Shown here one piece after another: positions 47,001 through 58,368 of a stretch of DNA of 64,000 nt. A program made the translations under genes and the position numbers. Origin of the DNA: Glebionis coronaria (lineage: Eukaryota; Streptophyta; Magnoliopsida; Asterales; Asteraceae); assembly GCA_025667525.1 (NCBI GenBank), contig CM046878.1, positions 96,301,237 to 96,365,236 on the forward strand, written 5' to 3'. Numbering within the stretch: position 1 is the stretch's first letter; each line of letters begins with the position of its first letter. A model generated the notes under the pieces. It was not told the origin of the DNA, made no database searches, and was given only the letters and a program-made list of their open reading frames with translations.

Positions 47001-47506
47001 GTAATATTTCTCCCTCAAGAAATACACACATCTTTTCAATCTTCAGTCTTTCTCACAAAATATGGCTAACAACTTATTTTGGCCTCCCGACCTCAACATT
47101 TTAATGCTAACAATGTTGATTATCATGTATTTCAAAACTTACACAAAACTGCATGTAGCTTATCACAAAATAATTAATGACTCTGCATGTAACGTTACAA
47201 AAGGTATTCTACAATAACAAAGAAATGATAGAAGGTATCTTTAAAGGGTGCCATTTTTATTACATTAGGTATAACTTATAAGCTACGAAAGCATAAACCG
47301 TAAGGCCAGCAAAATCTGAACAAGGCATAACCTTAGCCACAGAAACTAAAAGTGTTACAGAGAACCAGTAACGTACATAAGACTGGTAAAAAATAATCCT
47401 TACGGATAAAAAAACTTATGGCACACTACAGTACTACTAGAAGGCCAATCCGTTTGCAGTTAATTTCCTGCATGAGGTACATGTAAAATATGATAGCAAT
47501 GAAGCT
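44016..47506. other. Intergenic region between PMEI genes 1 and 2
   Basis: Includes the PMEI 1 promoter. A tandem partial repeat (AACTGGAACATA.GATGGCCAAAACTTCCATA) occurs near 45712 and 45812, and GATGCTGGATATATAATAAG near 45351 and 45424. The stretch about 46274-46480 is related to 49907-50050 beyond PMEI 2. Around 46510-46605 is a possible 3' end of a non-LTR element (TCTTTTTTAATAAA then an A-run). No coding gene is supported. Confidence 0.5.
44127..44134 (-). promoter_or_regulatory. TATA box of PMEI gene 1
   Basis: Minus-strand TATATAAA about 110 bases upstream of the ATG; the same motif and similar spacing occur at PMEI 3. Confidence 0.6.
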
Positions 47507-48112
47507 TCAAGGCTTATGTGTTTCCTTATGTCTCATTGCGAACCCATTTACCAAAGCAAGTGCATTGCTCGTGATTTGTGAAACAGGAGTCATCTTCTTA
47601 TTAAGAGCATCCTTCACTGGCCCATTCAGAGAACTATCAGAGAATCCTCCGGTACAAGTGGTTTGGTTTGTGAGGGCAGAACTGACCCACGTTTGGACAT
47701 TGCTCATGTGCCAAACAAAATTTTGTCCCTTAAACTGTGCCATCTTTCCAAGCTCCTGAAGGGATTTAGTTAGACTTGCAACACAGTTGTTCATGCTGTT
47801 GACACAGTCTTTCAAGGCTTGTTGCTCCCCTGGCTTTAACTTTGAGGTTCCAGCCAGTTTGGAAACGTGTGCAGCCGCTGATTTGGCATTATTTAAGCTG
47901 ACCACTATGGCCGATTTGGCAAGCTGCTGATCATTTCCTTGGATAGAACCAGCATAACTTGACAGACAGTTGACACACAGAGCAGGGTGCAGGGTGGTTT
48001 TGCATGATGTTTTCACGAAGTCTAGGGGATTTGGGGTGGGGGTGGTGCCAGCACCTGTGGTATAATGGCCGGTCATCAGAAGAACTAGCAAGCAAAACAG
48101 AAGTTTATCCAT
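47507..48112 (-). CDS. Pectin methylesterase inhibitor domain protein (PMEI gene 2), intact
   Basis: 201 residues, single exon. Residues 1-20 (MDKLLFCLLVLLMTGHYTTG) are a secretion signal. The inhibitor domain follows with C37 and C46 (TSCKTTLHPALC), the helix 1-helix 2 hairpin pair, and C103 and C153 (LKDCVN.., NQTTCTGGF), the expected second disulfide; C49 and C110 are extra. The C-terminal half has the conserved NVQTWVSSALTNQ helix. Members of this family act in the apoplast, binding pectin methylesterase or, as invertase inhibitors, vacuolar or cell-wall invertase; sequence alone does not separate these roles. Length is normal. Its neighbours on both sides are paralogues on the same strand, so the locus is a tandem cluster. 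PMEI gene 1 is closer to it in the N-terminus than PMEI gene 3 is. Confidence 0.93.
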   Translation of the reverse strand: MDKLLFCLLVLLMTGHYTTGAGTTPTPNPLDFVKTSCKTTLHPALCVNCLSSYAGSIQGNDQQLAKSAIVVSLNNAKSAAAHVSKLAGTSKLKPGEQQALKDCVNSMNNCVASLTKSLQELGKMAQFKGQNFVWHMSNVQTWVSSALTNQTTCTGGFSDSSLNGPVKDALNKKMTPVSQITSNALALVNGFAMRHKETHKP

Positions 48113-51100
48113 GCCTAAGATATAAAGGGATTATGGTATATTTATAGACTGCAAGGGTTTGCAGGTTATGTAGACAGATTACTAGATATGAAGAGAAGAA
48201 GTGGTTTGGATGAAGAAAATGGGAGATGATAGGCTATATATACTTAGTAAAAAGGTTTTCACCTTATAGCGTGCAGTTTAATTAAAGTTAACTTAAATAT
48301 ATACGGAGTACTATACATGAGATTATTGTGGAGCTCGTCATGTGTTTTTTTTTAAATCCAACTTTACCTATACAATGTTCATGAAAGCTTCAACGGTTAA
48401 TGCACTACCAAGGCATTTACATATGAATACGTAAATAGCTATTTAATTACCGCATTCCTAACTATTACCTAGTAGGATTTATGATTCCTAATCCTTCACT
48501 AACTTGCATTGCTGCATTTGATTAATTATCAAACAGAATGTTTCATAGAATGCATAAAAGCTTTATACTATTTTATAATGTTACATATATCAATCCCAGA
48601 AATTCTAAAACTCCAAATCTTTGTAGATCTTTCTTGAATTGCATAATTCAAACTCAAAAATTCTTAACATTATTAATAAGCCAATGCAAAGCAATCAGGG
48701 AAAAGTTTACCTAGAAAGAGACAGTTTATGAAAAACTTCGAGTCCTAAATCACATCAAGATACATGGGAGTAACCCTAATGACAGGCAAGCGTTCATTAC
48801 TAGTCGAAGGTCCAAATTAAGTTAAATTAAACCGTTTAGTAATAATAACTTAGTTTTTACAGCTGTATTAACCAACAGTACGAAGTTTAATAAGCAATAG
48901 ACATAGTAGATTAGTCTATGCTGTATTGGATGCTAGGCAAAGAAAACGGGGATAAAACCCCACTGTTTATCGACTTTACTTAAGATAAACACTTTGTTTC
49001 AAGTGGAAGATTAAATAATATTCCCATCATGTTCATAGCTAACACGGAAAGCTAGAAGTTTTCATTTAATATATCCCCCAAGTCACCTCGCTATGATTTA
49101 AAGTCAAATTAGTTGATAGATAGACATTATTCCAAGGAGTTATAACGTATTTGCAAAATATGTCATGGAAGGAGCTAAGGTAGATAAAGATGAATGTATT
49201 ACTGTATTTAATAGATGTACACACACATATACATAACAGCAAAATGATAACAAACAATACGTCGAATGAAAGATTTTAAAAAGCTGTCATTTTGTGAGTT
49301 GGTATTTAATAAACTCTACAGGACGAGCAGGAACTCAAACATGGTAACACAGACAGATGTTGCAAACGACATGCATATAACTGAGATCATGATATAAAAA
49401 GATACATACTTATTAGGCACACCAACATCAAAGGAAGTACTGAACTTGGTGAATTTTTATTTACACAACGGACATACTATCTTTAGGTATAACTTGTTTG
49501 GTGGTCAGATCATAAAACTTCAAATTTTACCTAAATCTTCATTCTCTCAAGTAAAACTTCATATGTAAGGAAAATCACGGAGAATGGAGGAGAATGGATG
49601 CAGAGGAAGCTTGGTAACATGACTAACTGGTGCTTGTTATTAAACAAAAAGGGGACTAATTAAGGGTAACTTATTTTGAGTTAGTTATAATCTAGTGAGT
49701 CTGAAATATGTCACTACCTAGAAGGAATAAGGGTAACTTCTAATATCCAACGATGGTGTAAAGAAACACGACTGCATAGTTTAACGGCTTTGATCTTCTA
49801 ATTGAGGCACTTAATTGAAACATTTGAATAATTTGATGTTTGGCGACCTTCATATAATCATAGAAATATAAGCAAAAGAGAAAATATACCCCTAAAAATA
49901 TATGGTGAAGGAAACTTCCATTAGACTTAAACAGAAGCACATGAGCTAATTAGCTTATCATTGTAACAGCACAAGATCCAATTTTAGTACTTGTAGCATA
50001 TGGATGCATGTTCTGTTGCTTCAAACTTCACCAAGAATTTCAGTACCTTTACATCAGCTTTAGCCACACAAGGTTTGTAGTCAAAAGAACTTGGTCAGGA
50101 AGAAGTCTATGACATGGGCACTTGTTTTCCTCGCCCCTAAAAGTTGCTTAAATTTTTTCATTATTCTCAGATCACAAAAAACACATTGAGTTGAATGCCC
50201 CATGGTATGCATAACACCCGTTTTCATGGGTAATTCTGTCAAGACTAAAGGTTCGGTCATTCCTTAACGTGAAAAACATATCATTTAGCAAAGAAAACAT
50301 GCAGCTTCTTTAACAAGTTTGTACCAACTCTAGACAAGTAGACATGATTATTGTAAACTTGCCAGCAGTTCAGATACAAAAAGTTGATGTCCCCATGGAT
50401 ACAAAAATCACATAATAATTTTTATAAACTAATAAGAACTTTACTACACATAAGGTTTCATTACAGCGGAATTTATTAAAAATACAGTTTTGAATCAGAA
50501 GTTAATATAAAATGTTGTCGGTGGATGCAGTGTCCTATATCCCTCCACTCCCCTGAACTTTGCTTAATTATTTACACTATTCACAGATCCCATAAACTAA
50601 TTTGAAACTAATCCAAGATCATGATGTACTTAATATGTATATTCTATCATTTAGCATTAGAATGCCTTCTTAAAAATATTTTACTCCAAACCTAGATATG
50701 CCTTATAGGACCATAAAAATAGTTAGAAGATCATCTTATGAATCGGAGGACTAGGAGAAACTAACTGGATGAACCCCGATTCACCCTGTTGACCTTTTCT
50801 ATGAGTAAATCCAAAGCCAAAGCTCGCTATAGTGAAATACCTTGTGAAACTACCTACGATCAAACCTAAAGATATTCAGAAGAATCAAGAAGGTGTTATC
50901 GATTTTGGAATCGGTCAATACTGATACTGTTTTTCGCCTGGACAAAAATAGAAGGATTAACGCATTATTAACTTAACGGGGAGTTCACTCGGAAATGACT
51001 GGCCGTAGTGGTGAATTCACAGCGCATCAACCATCATGGACCGTACGTGGATGGCCACTACACCCCCTACATTTCACGCATGGTTAGCAAAGTTTTCGGC

Positions 51101-51483
51101 TGGTTTGGTTTAAGTGAAGTATGTGTGAGTGTGTTGTGGCCTACACTTTTTGAGTAATGATTTGGCACACGACAACACTACCACCACACGATATTATTAT
51201 TCGTGTATTGGTACAATAAGTACCTTATGTTAGTCCAAAAAAAGACGAATAATATCCAATTAGTGTGTCTCCTTAATAGGTACATTAGTTAACATATAAT
51301 TTTCTAGGGAAAACAAGCAACATAGTCCGGTCAAGAACAATGTTCCCGAGAATACAAAAAACTTATGGCTACTATTACTCTTTTACTAAGTGAAGGACAA
51401 CGTCTTTCCAAAACAATGTATAGCTTACACTCCTTGACTTACAAGTACCACATCATCTATAGCTAAGAGCCATCAAAATAACT
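48113..51483. other. Intergenic region between PMEI genes 2 and 3
   Basis: Includes the PMEI 2 promoter. The segment about 49907-50050 (ACTTCCATTAGAC..ACATGAGCT, then TTTAGTACTTGT..GAATTTCAGT) matches 46274-46480 in diverged form, showing that upstream DNA was duplicated with the gene. No other gene is recognised. Confidence 0.5.
48234..48242 (-). promoter_or_regulatory. TATA box of PMEI gene 2
   Basis: Minus-strand TATATATAG about 120 bases upstream of the ATG. Confidence 0.55.
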
Positions 51484-52083
51484 TTAAGTGTGTGTAACTT
51501 CTGTATGTCTCCTAGCAAACTCGTTTATCAGAGCAAGTGCATTGCTAGTGAGTTGTGAAACAGCAGTCATCTTCTTACTAAGATCATCCTTCAATTGTCC
51601 ATTCATCGAACTACCAGAGAAACCGTCAGTACAAGTATCTTGGTTTGTAAGGGCAGAACTGACCCATGTTTGGACATTGCTTATGTGCCAAATAAAATCC
51701 TGGCCTGTAAACTGAGCCATCTTTCTTAACTCCTGAACTGACTCAGTTAGACTTGTCACGCAGCTAGCCAAGCTGCTGTCACAGTCATTCAGGGCTTGGT
51801 ACTCCATCGGTTTTATATTCGAGGTTCCAGTCAATGTGGAGACGTATGCAGCAACTGACTTGGCGGCTTTCACGCTAATTACTAAAGCAACTTTGGCCAG
51901 TTTCTGATCATTATCTTCAATAGACACTGCATAACTTGAGAGAGATTCAACACAGAGGGATGGGTACAGGGTGGTGTTGCATGAGATTTTGACAAAGTCT
52001 AGGGAAGTGGTGTTGGTGCCAGTACTAGTTATGCATTGGACCGTGATCAGGAAAAACAGCAAGTAAAATAGAAATCTATCCAT
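51484..52083 (-). CDS. Pectin methylesterase inhibitor domain protein (PMEI gene 3), intact
   Basis: 199 residues from the ATG at 52083. An open frame continues upstream to a Met at 52209, but MDRFLFYLLFFLITVQCITS is a good secretion signal, aligns with the starts of PMEI 1 and 2, and the TATA box at 52169-52176 lies inside the upstream extension, so the inner start is chosen. The domain has C35 and C44 (ISCNTTLYPSLC), then C101 (LNDCDSS) and C151 (NQDTCTDGF), with C108 extra. NVQTWVSSALTNQ is conserved. The role is as for PMEI gene 2: a small apoplastic helical inhibitor of pectin methylesterase or invertase. It is the most diverged of the three at the N-terminus. Confidence 0.92.
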   Translation of the reverse strand: MDRFLFYLLFFLITVQCITSTGTNTTSLDFVKISCNTTLYPSLCVESLSSYAVSIEDNDQKLAKVALVISVKAAKSVAAYVSTLTGTSNIKPMEYQALNDCDSSLASCVTSLTESVQELRKMAQFTGQDFIWHISNVQTWVSSALTNQDTCTDGFSGSSMNGQLKDDLSKKMTAVSQLTSNALALINEFARRHTEVTHT

Positions 52084-52168
52084 GCTTAAGAGTAATAGAT
52101 ATTTTGGAATACTAAGAGATCGAGTGTAGATGGATGGGTTTAGACACGTAAATGAGAGAGGCTGCTGG

Positions 52169-52176
52169 TTTATATA
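52169..52176 (-). promoter_or_regulatory. TATA box of PMEI gene 3
   Basis: Minus-strand TATATAAA about 85 bases upstream of the chosen ATG. Confidence 0.6.
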
Positions 52177-52209
52177 CTCTATAAAATGGTTGTAATATAC
52201 CTCAAGCAT

Positions 52210-52600
52210 GCAATTTGATCAACGGCAATGTCTTACTAAAATATAATACTATTCATGATCTATATCACCAGTAGTCACATGCTTTTCTGTAAATCCATCT
52301 TTAAATATAAAGTTATTCATAAAAACATTTAGCCTCAAATACTTGAATGAAGCACATATTACATATCTAACACTTAACTTCTTGCATTTATACATTGAAC
52401 CCCTCATTGACTAACTGTTATTGCATTCGATTACCAAACATTCAAATTTCTATACATAAAGCATAAATACTACTACTAGAAGTTAACATTTAGCCCCAAT
52501 TACTTAACGAGTCCGGTTCCCCAACACCCCTTTATTTAGCAAAGTTCCAATGGATCAATCTCAACCATCCATCTTCTTTTCATCTAATGGTCCAGATTAT
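52210..52600. other. Interval between PMEI gene 3 and the MULE
   Basis: AT-rich, no gene. The stretch near 52505-52615 (CAACCATCCATCTTC..) has the look of a transposon end or promoter, but I found no inverted partner in the window. Confidence 0.35.
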
Positions 52601-52637
52601 ACCCTGCTCCAACACTAGAGGGGTAAAATAGTCCCCA

Positions 52638-52645
52638 TATAAATA
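52638..52645 (+). promoter_or_regulatory. TATA box of the transposase gene
   Basis: TATAAATA within GTCCCCATATAAATAACAAT, about 415 bases before the ATG; the intervening leader is the repeat region at 52697-53040. Confidence 0.45.
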
Positions 52646-52696
52646 ACAATATTTACACACACAACCATTTTTATCACAAAAATTAGGTCGGGTCTC

Positions 52697-53040
52697 CCAC
52701 CCAGCCACCTACCTTCCGGCGACCAACTCCAACAACCACCCCAACAACTTTTTCCGACGACCACGCCGAACAACCTACCTTCCACCACCAACCACCCCTA
52801 CCACCTACCTTTCTTTTTCCGACGACATCACATACAACACATCTACTTTCTTTTCCGGCGACATCACCTACAACCACCTACCTTCCATCTTTTCCGGCGA
52901 CATCACCTACATCTACCTACAACAGCAAACAACCTTCTTTTCCGGCGACATCATCTACAACCACCTACCTTCTTTTCCGGCGACATCATCTACGCGGCCA
53001 ACACCAAACAACCACCTACCTTCTTTTCCGGCGACTTACC
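52697..53040 (+). repeat. C-rich leader repeats CCGGCGAC
   Basis: Eight imperfect copies of a unit built on CTACCTTCTTTTCCGGCGAC (cores near 52719, 52752, 52815, 52853, 52888, 52938, 52976, 53020), spaced about 33-63 bases, just before the transposase ATG. Probably transcribed 5' leader. Confidence 0.65.
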
Positions 53041-53057
53041 ACAGCGAAAAAACAGAC

Positions 53058-56000
53058 ATGGAAACTCAAATCAAAGAAGATGTTGCTGTGGTTCCAGTTA
53101 CGCAAACTAATAATGCAGATCTAGATCCACAACGTCACGTACTTGATGAAGATGCAGATCCAGAAGCTAATCTTGTCGAAAATATAGGTAAATGATTAGT
53201 TTGATTTCTTTGAAAACAGAATCATGCATGATTTGAATACAAATGCAGAAATAAATCTTTCTTGTCGAAATCATGTTGAATCATGCTGATTCTGCATAAT
53301 TAACGTTGAACATGTGTTATTCATGTCGAATCATGCATGATTCATGTTAAATCATGCATGATTCATGTTGAATATGTATGATTCATGTGGAATCATGCAT
53401 GATTCATGTAAAATCATGCATGATTCATGTGGAACAAGCATGATTCATGTGGAACATGCATGATTCATGTGGAACATGCATGATTCATGTGGAATCATGC
53501 ATGATTCATTATGAATCAAGCATGATTCATTATGAATCAAGCATGATTCATTATGAATCATGCATGATTCATGTCGAATCATGCATGATTCATGTGGAAT
53601 CAAGCATGATTCATGTTGAATCAAGCATGATTCATGTGGAATCAAGCATGATTCATTATGAATCATGTATGATTCATGTGGATCATGCATGATTCATGTG
53701 GAATCATGCATGATTCATGTGGAATCAAGCATGATTCATGTGGAATCAAGCATGATTCATGTAGAAACAAGCATGATTCATCATGAATCATGCATGATTC
53801 ATGTAAAATCATGCATGATTCATGTAGAAACATGATTCATCATGATTCATGATTCATGATGAATCATGCATGATTTATGATGAATCATGCATGATTCATG
53901 ATGAATCATGCATGAATCCATGTAAAATCAAGCATGATTCATAATGAATCATGCATGATTCAACATGAATCATGCATGATTCATACTGAATCATGCATGA
54001 TTCATACTGAATACTTTTTAGTATTATAAAAATTCTTGACCAGGTTCTCTAACAATTGTTATTCTCTAACAGGTTCTACCAGCACTCCAAGACCAAGTTT
54101 ATACATTCATAGTGAGACACCCGGAGGATCTGTATATTGGGAACCAATTGTTCCGGACGAGTTGTTACCTAAGCAGGGAAAAAGATTTGATACAATGGAG
54201 GAATGTATTGAGTTTTATTCTGCTTATGCTGAAAAATCAGGATTTGAAGTTAAAAGGTCCACGCAAAAAAGAAATAGGAGTGGTGTCGTTAAATCAAAGT
54301 ACATCATGTGTAACCGGCAAGGGGTTACAAAAGACATAAATGTTAACACCTTGGATCCTGCAAACAGTGGAAAGCAAACAAGGAATACAAGATATCGTGT
54401 AACAGGTTGTGAGGCACAAATAAAGGTTGATTTGGATTATGTTAAGAGAAAGTATGAAATAACCAAATTTATTGCTAAGCACAACCATCAAATGCTTCCG
54501 ACAGAGTATAAGCATCTAACAAAGAAACAAAGAAAAATGACTCATGCAGATAGAGTGTTTGTTGTGAGAGCTTCAACACAACTGAGACTTGGGGGAACCA
54601 AGGCACGTACTGTGTATTCTAGTATCAAAGGGGGTGCTGAGTATGTGCATGGAACTAGTGATGATTTTAAGAATCAGATAAGGGATGTTAATGAATATAT
54701 AGGAGAAAGTGATGCACAGATGCTTATAAATAAGATGGAAAACAGGAAGAAGTTTGTTCCAGGCTTTACGTTTCAGTATAAGGTTGAAAACAGCGAACTG
54801 GTTGCAATGTTTTGGGCGGACGAAGTAGATAAACGCAACTATGAAGAGTTTGGAGATATTATATCTTTTGATGCTACCTTCAAAACAAACAAGTAAGTTA
54901 TTTTAGGATTCATTATAAATCATGCATGATTCATTATAAATCATGCATGATTCATTATGAATCATGCATGATTCAACGGAATCATGCATGATTCATAATG
55001 AATCATGCATGATTCATGCATGATTCATTGTGAATCATACATGATTTATAATGAATCATGCATGATTCATCTGATGAATCATGCATGATTATTCAGATGA
55101 ATCATGCATGATTCATTATAAATCATGCATGATTCATGTTGATTCTGTCTTTTTTGCATAATCTGTTTTTTATAATGAATCATATGCATGATTTATAATG
55201 AATCATGCATGATTCAACATGAATCATGCATGATTTATAATGAATCATGCATGATTCATCAAATATATCATGCATGTTTCAAAATGAAACATGCTTGATT
55301 CATTATAAATCATGCATGATTCATGTTGACTCTGTCTTTTTTGCATAATCTGTTTTTTATTTTCTAATTGTACATTATTTTCAGGTACGATATGGTCTTT
55401 GTTCCATTCACTGGCATAGATAATCACAGAAAGTGCGTGAATGTTGGATCAGGATTGCTACTAAACGAGGACACAGAAGCTTATACGTGGCTTCTAAAAT
55501 CGTTCATGACTGCTCACGAAAAACAACCGACAATGATTGTAACGGATCAAGATGGGGCAATGAAAAGGGCAATTGAAGCAGTTCTGAAAGAATCAAAACA
55601 CAGATTATGCATGTGGCATATCATGCAAAAAATCCCATCAAAGGTATTGCCATTTTCATAACCTTTTTTGAATCATTCATGATTCTTATAAATAATCTGT
55701 TATGATTTAATTACAGATATGTGAAGAAATTTATGATAAAACTAATTTCAAAGAACGTTTCAACTAAATTGGTGTGGAATATGTTTATAGAGCCAAAAGA
55801 ATTTGAAGCAAGATGGTCAATACTTATTAAAGACTTTAAGTTGGAAAAACACAAGTGGATGACAAAGATGTATGAGCTTCGAAAAATGTGGTTACCAGCT
55901 TATTTTATTACGTCACCTCTGTTTGGCTTAATGAGAACTACTTCAAGATCAGAGAGTGAAAACGCGTTTTTTAAAGGTTTCACAAATCACGGGTCAACAT

Positions 56001-57529
56001 TGGTCAACTTCATGATGTGCTATGAATCAGCAATGGAAAGGAAAAGGAGTAAACAAGAACATCTAGATTTCAGAACTTTTGATGCTGCCCCAAGATATAA
56101 AACAATGTTAGAAATGGAAAAACACGCGGCTAAAGTTTATACAAGGACAATATTTCTGCTTGTTCAAACAGAAATGTATGAATCTATTTGGTCTTGTCAA
56201 ATAGAAGAGTTTAAAAAGGACGAGGGAGTTGAGATGGTTGTAGTTAGAGACACAAAGGCGGGTGCTTATAGGACACTATTCACAGAAGAAGGAAAAGAGA
56301 TGGTTGTGCAGGAAGAAGACAAAGTAATAGACTACAAGGTTAGTGGATTTTTTTAACAATCATGCATGTTTCATATATAATCAACAATGAATCATGCATG
56401 ATTCATGGAAGAATCATGCATGATTCATGGAAGAATCATGCATGATTCATGGGTGAATCATGCATGATTAATAAAGAATCATGCATGATTCTTCCATGAA
56501 TCAAGCATGATTCTTCCATGAATCATGCATGATTTAGTAAGAATCATGCATGATTCATGGGTGAATCATGCATGATTCATGGGTGAATCATGCATGATTC
56601 ATGGAAGAATCATGCATGATTCATTGAAGAATCATGCATGATTTAGTAAGAATCAGGTATTAATACGTTTTTTTTGGCATCAAAACAAGGTTTTGCGTTC
56701 TCTTAAAGATGGATCAGTTGAGTGTACCTGTAGACATTTCATGCGTTACGGATTTTTATGTAGACATGTATTTTGTGTTTTGAAGAACCGTAATGTTCAA
56801 ATGATTCCGGAGAAGTACGTTTTAAGGCGTTGGAGGAGGGATTTGATACCACTTTCATTAAGAAGAAGCACGAACAGATATGGAGAGAAAAACAAAGAAA
56901 TGGAAATATTAACAAATGAGGCTAACTATGTAGTAGATGAGTGTTTGTTTTTGTTGAGTAAAGATAAAGAAAAGTTGTCGCAATTTGTGGAAAAGCTCAA
57001 AACTATAAAGAAGGAATTTGAGGTTCTAGTGCCAAGGCCTCCTTCACAGAAAACGGCAGACATGATTGAAGATATTTATGCTATTCAAAAGCCGAATAAG
57101 AATACTGTAAACAATCCTCATGTTGCTTCAATAAGAGGTGCTAAGAAAGGACAACGTAGAAAAAGTGCAAGAGAAGTAGCTATCAATGCTAAAAAAAAGT
57201 AAGAGCGGAAGTGTGGACAATGTGGAGTGAAGACTAACAAACATACAAAAACAACATGTCCAGAAAATCCAAAATACATTGCTAAAGTCAAAAAGATTGC
57301 TGTTGTGGCTGCTGCTGCAAAGGAAGCAAGGAATGCAACTATTGCGGCTGCTGCTGAAAAGGAAGCAAGGAATACAACTATTGCTGATGCACTACAAACA
57401 GGAACAACTGGTGCGGGTGATGTGGCTGCTGCTGCAAATGCAGCAAACAATGCAACTATTGCGGCTGCTGCTGAAAAGGAAGCAAGGAATACAACAATTG
57501 GTGCGGGTGCTCCTTCAATTGTTTTGTAG
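53058..57529 (+). CDS. FAR1/MULE transposase (FAR1-RELATED SEQUENCE-like), five exons, with a frameshift and an in-frame stop
   Basis: Exons: 53058-53187, 54073-54892, 55385-55643, 55717-56338, 56690-57202 (or 57529). All junctions are GT..AG and phases agree. FAR1 zinc domain in exon 2 (IEFYSAYAEKSGFEVKRSTQ, VTGCEAQIKV, AKHNHQM). The MULE catalytic domain has Asp near 310 (ISFDATFKTNK), Asp near 371 (VTDQDGAMKRAI) and Glu near 482-484 (RSESENAFFKGF). The SWIM zinc finger is in exon 5 (VECTCRHFMRYGFLCRH). Two lesions: an extra T near 55765 (CAACTAAATT) shifts the frame after FKERFN, and TAA at 57200-57202 cuts off a tail that continues in frame with a knuckle (CGQCGVKTNKHTKTTC) and Ala-rich repeats to TAG at 57527. 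The family binds DNA ends and cuts and pastes in the nucleus; domesticated relatives are FAR1/FHY3 regulators. As read, this copy would be truncated near residue 420. Confidence 0.85.
53282..54016. repeat. Palindromic RY array in transposase intron 1
   Basis: Roughly 30 copies of TGAATCATGCATGATTCA or variants (AATCAAGCATGATTC, GGAACATGCATGATTC), mostly at 21-base spacing. Fills most of intron 1 (53188-54072). Confidence 0.92.
54908..55335. repeat. Palindromic RY array in transposase intron 2
   Basis: About 17 copies, more irregular spacing, inside intron 2 (54893-55384). Two near-identical blocks ending GTTGA.TCTGTCTTTTTTGCATAATCTG (near 55137 and 55325) show a larger internal duplication. 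Confidence 0.9.
56347..56656. repeat. Palindromic RY array in transposase intron 4
   Basis: About 13 copies with GGAAGAATCATGCATGATTC variants, inside intron 4 (56339-56689). The short intron 3 (55644-55716) has a single degenerate unit (GAATCATTCATGATTC). Confidence 0.9.
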
Positions 57530-57702
57530 TACACTTATAATATTCGTTAGATTTGTTTTTTAATTTGATTTAACTGTATTAAAATTCTGAGATTGGAGTA
57601 CTTAGTTTAATGTTTTGTAGTACACTTATAATATTTGTTAGATTTCTTTTTTAATTTGATTTAACTGTATTAAAACTCTGAGATTAGAGTACTTTGTTTA
57701 AT
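57521..57702 (+). repeat. Tandem duplication of the transposase 3' end, 91-bp unit
   Basis: Two copies (57521-57611 and 57612-57702) starting GTTTTGTAGTACACTTATAA, differing at a few positions. The first copy carries the last codons and TAG of the extended reading frame; the second is untranslated. Confidence 0.8.
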
Positions 57703-57715
57703 GTTCATATAATAT

Positions 57716-58105
57716 TCGTAATGAATCATGCATGATTCGTAATGAATCATGCATGATTCGTAATGAAACATGCATGATTCGTAATGAAACATGCATGATT
57801 CGTAATGAAACATCATATGTCATCCAAAAATCATGCATATGAGTCAGCAAGGTAACTACTGCTGATGCACTACAAAAATCATAGTGAATCATGCATGATT
57901 CATAGTGAATCATGCATGATTCATAGTGAATCATGCATGATTCATAGTGAATCATGCATGATTCATAGTGAATCATGCATGATTCATAGTGAATCATGCA
58001 TGATTCATAATGAATCATGCATGATTCATAGTGAATCATGCATGATTCATAGTGAATCATGCATGATTCATGATGAACCATGCATGATTCATAGATGAAC
58101 CATGC
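57716..58105. repeat. Palindromic RY array between the convergent genes
   Basis: About 14 copies in two blocks. The second (57885-58085) is very regular: the 18-bp palindrome plus TAG, period 21. It lies between the 3' ends of both genes, so transcripts from either direction could include it. Confidence 0.92.
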
Positions 58106-58368
58106 AAACAGTTACATAACAGTAAAAAACTGAAATAGATGAACCATGCAAACAGTTACATCAGTAAAAAAGACAACATAAAAAAGACAGCCATGTAACA
58201 GTTAAAAGATAACATAAAAAAGATAACATCCAATATTACATAAAAGTACCATCAGTTTTACGAACAAAAGATTACCAACATATAAGATCAGAATATAACA
58301 TAAAAATACCCTCCCATTAAACTACCATCCATTTTACGAACAAAAGTTTAACAAACTACAATCAAACA

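Noticed and set aside
52084..52209. Upstream in-frame start for PMEI gene 3 (Met at 52209)
   Set aside because: It would place 42 residues before a good signal peptide and include the TATA box; paralogues start at the inner Met.
52683..52877. 64-residue Gly/Val/Trp-rich minus frame
   Set aside because: Antisense of the CCGGCGAC leader repeats; low complexity.
53445..53692. Open frames on both strands reading MIHYESC / MIPHESC repeats (also 57698-58098)
   Set aside because: They arise because a 21-bp self-complementary repeat has no stop in those frames; they lie in introns or intergenic DNA.
57118..57534. 138-residue minus-strand frame, Ala/Val-rich
   Set aside because: It is the shadow of the Ala-rich C-terminal coding of the transposase; no independent support.
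53282..58105. CRISPR-like regular repeat arrays
   Set aside because: Plant nuclear context, spacers are only about 3-10 bases and repetitive, and the unit is a perfect palindrome; this is a satellite.
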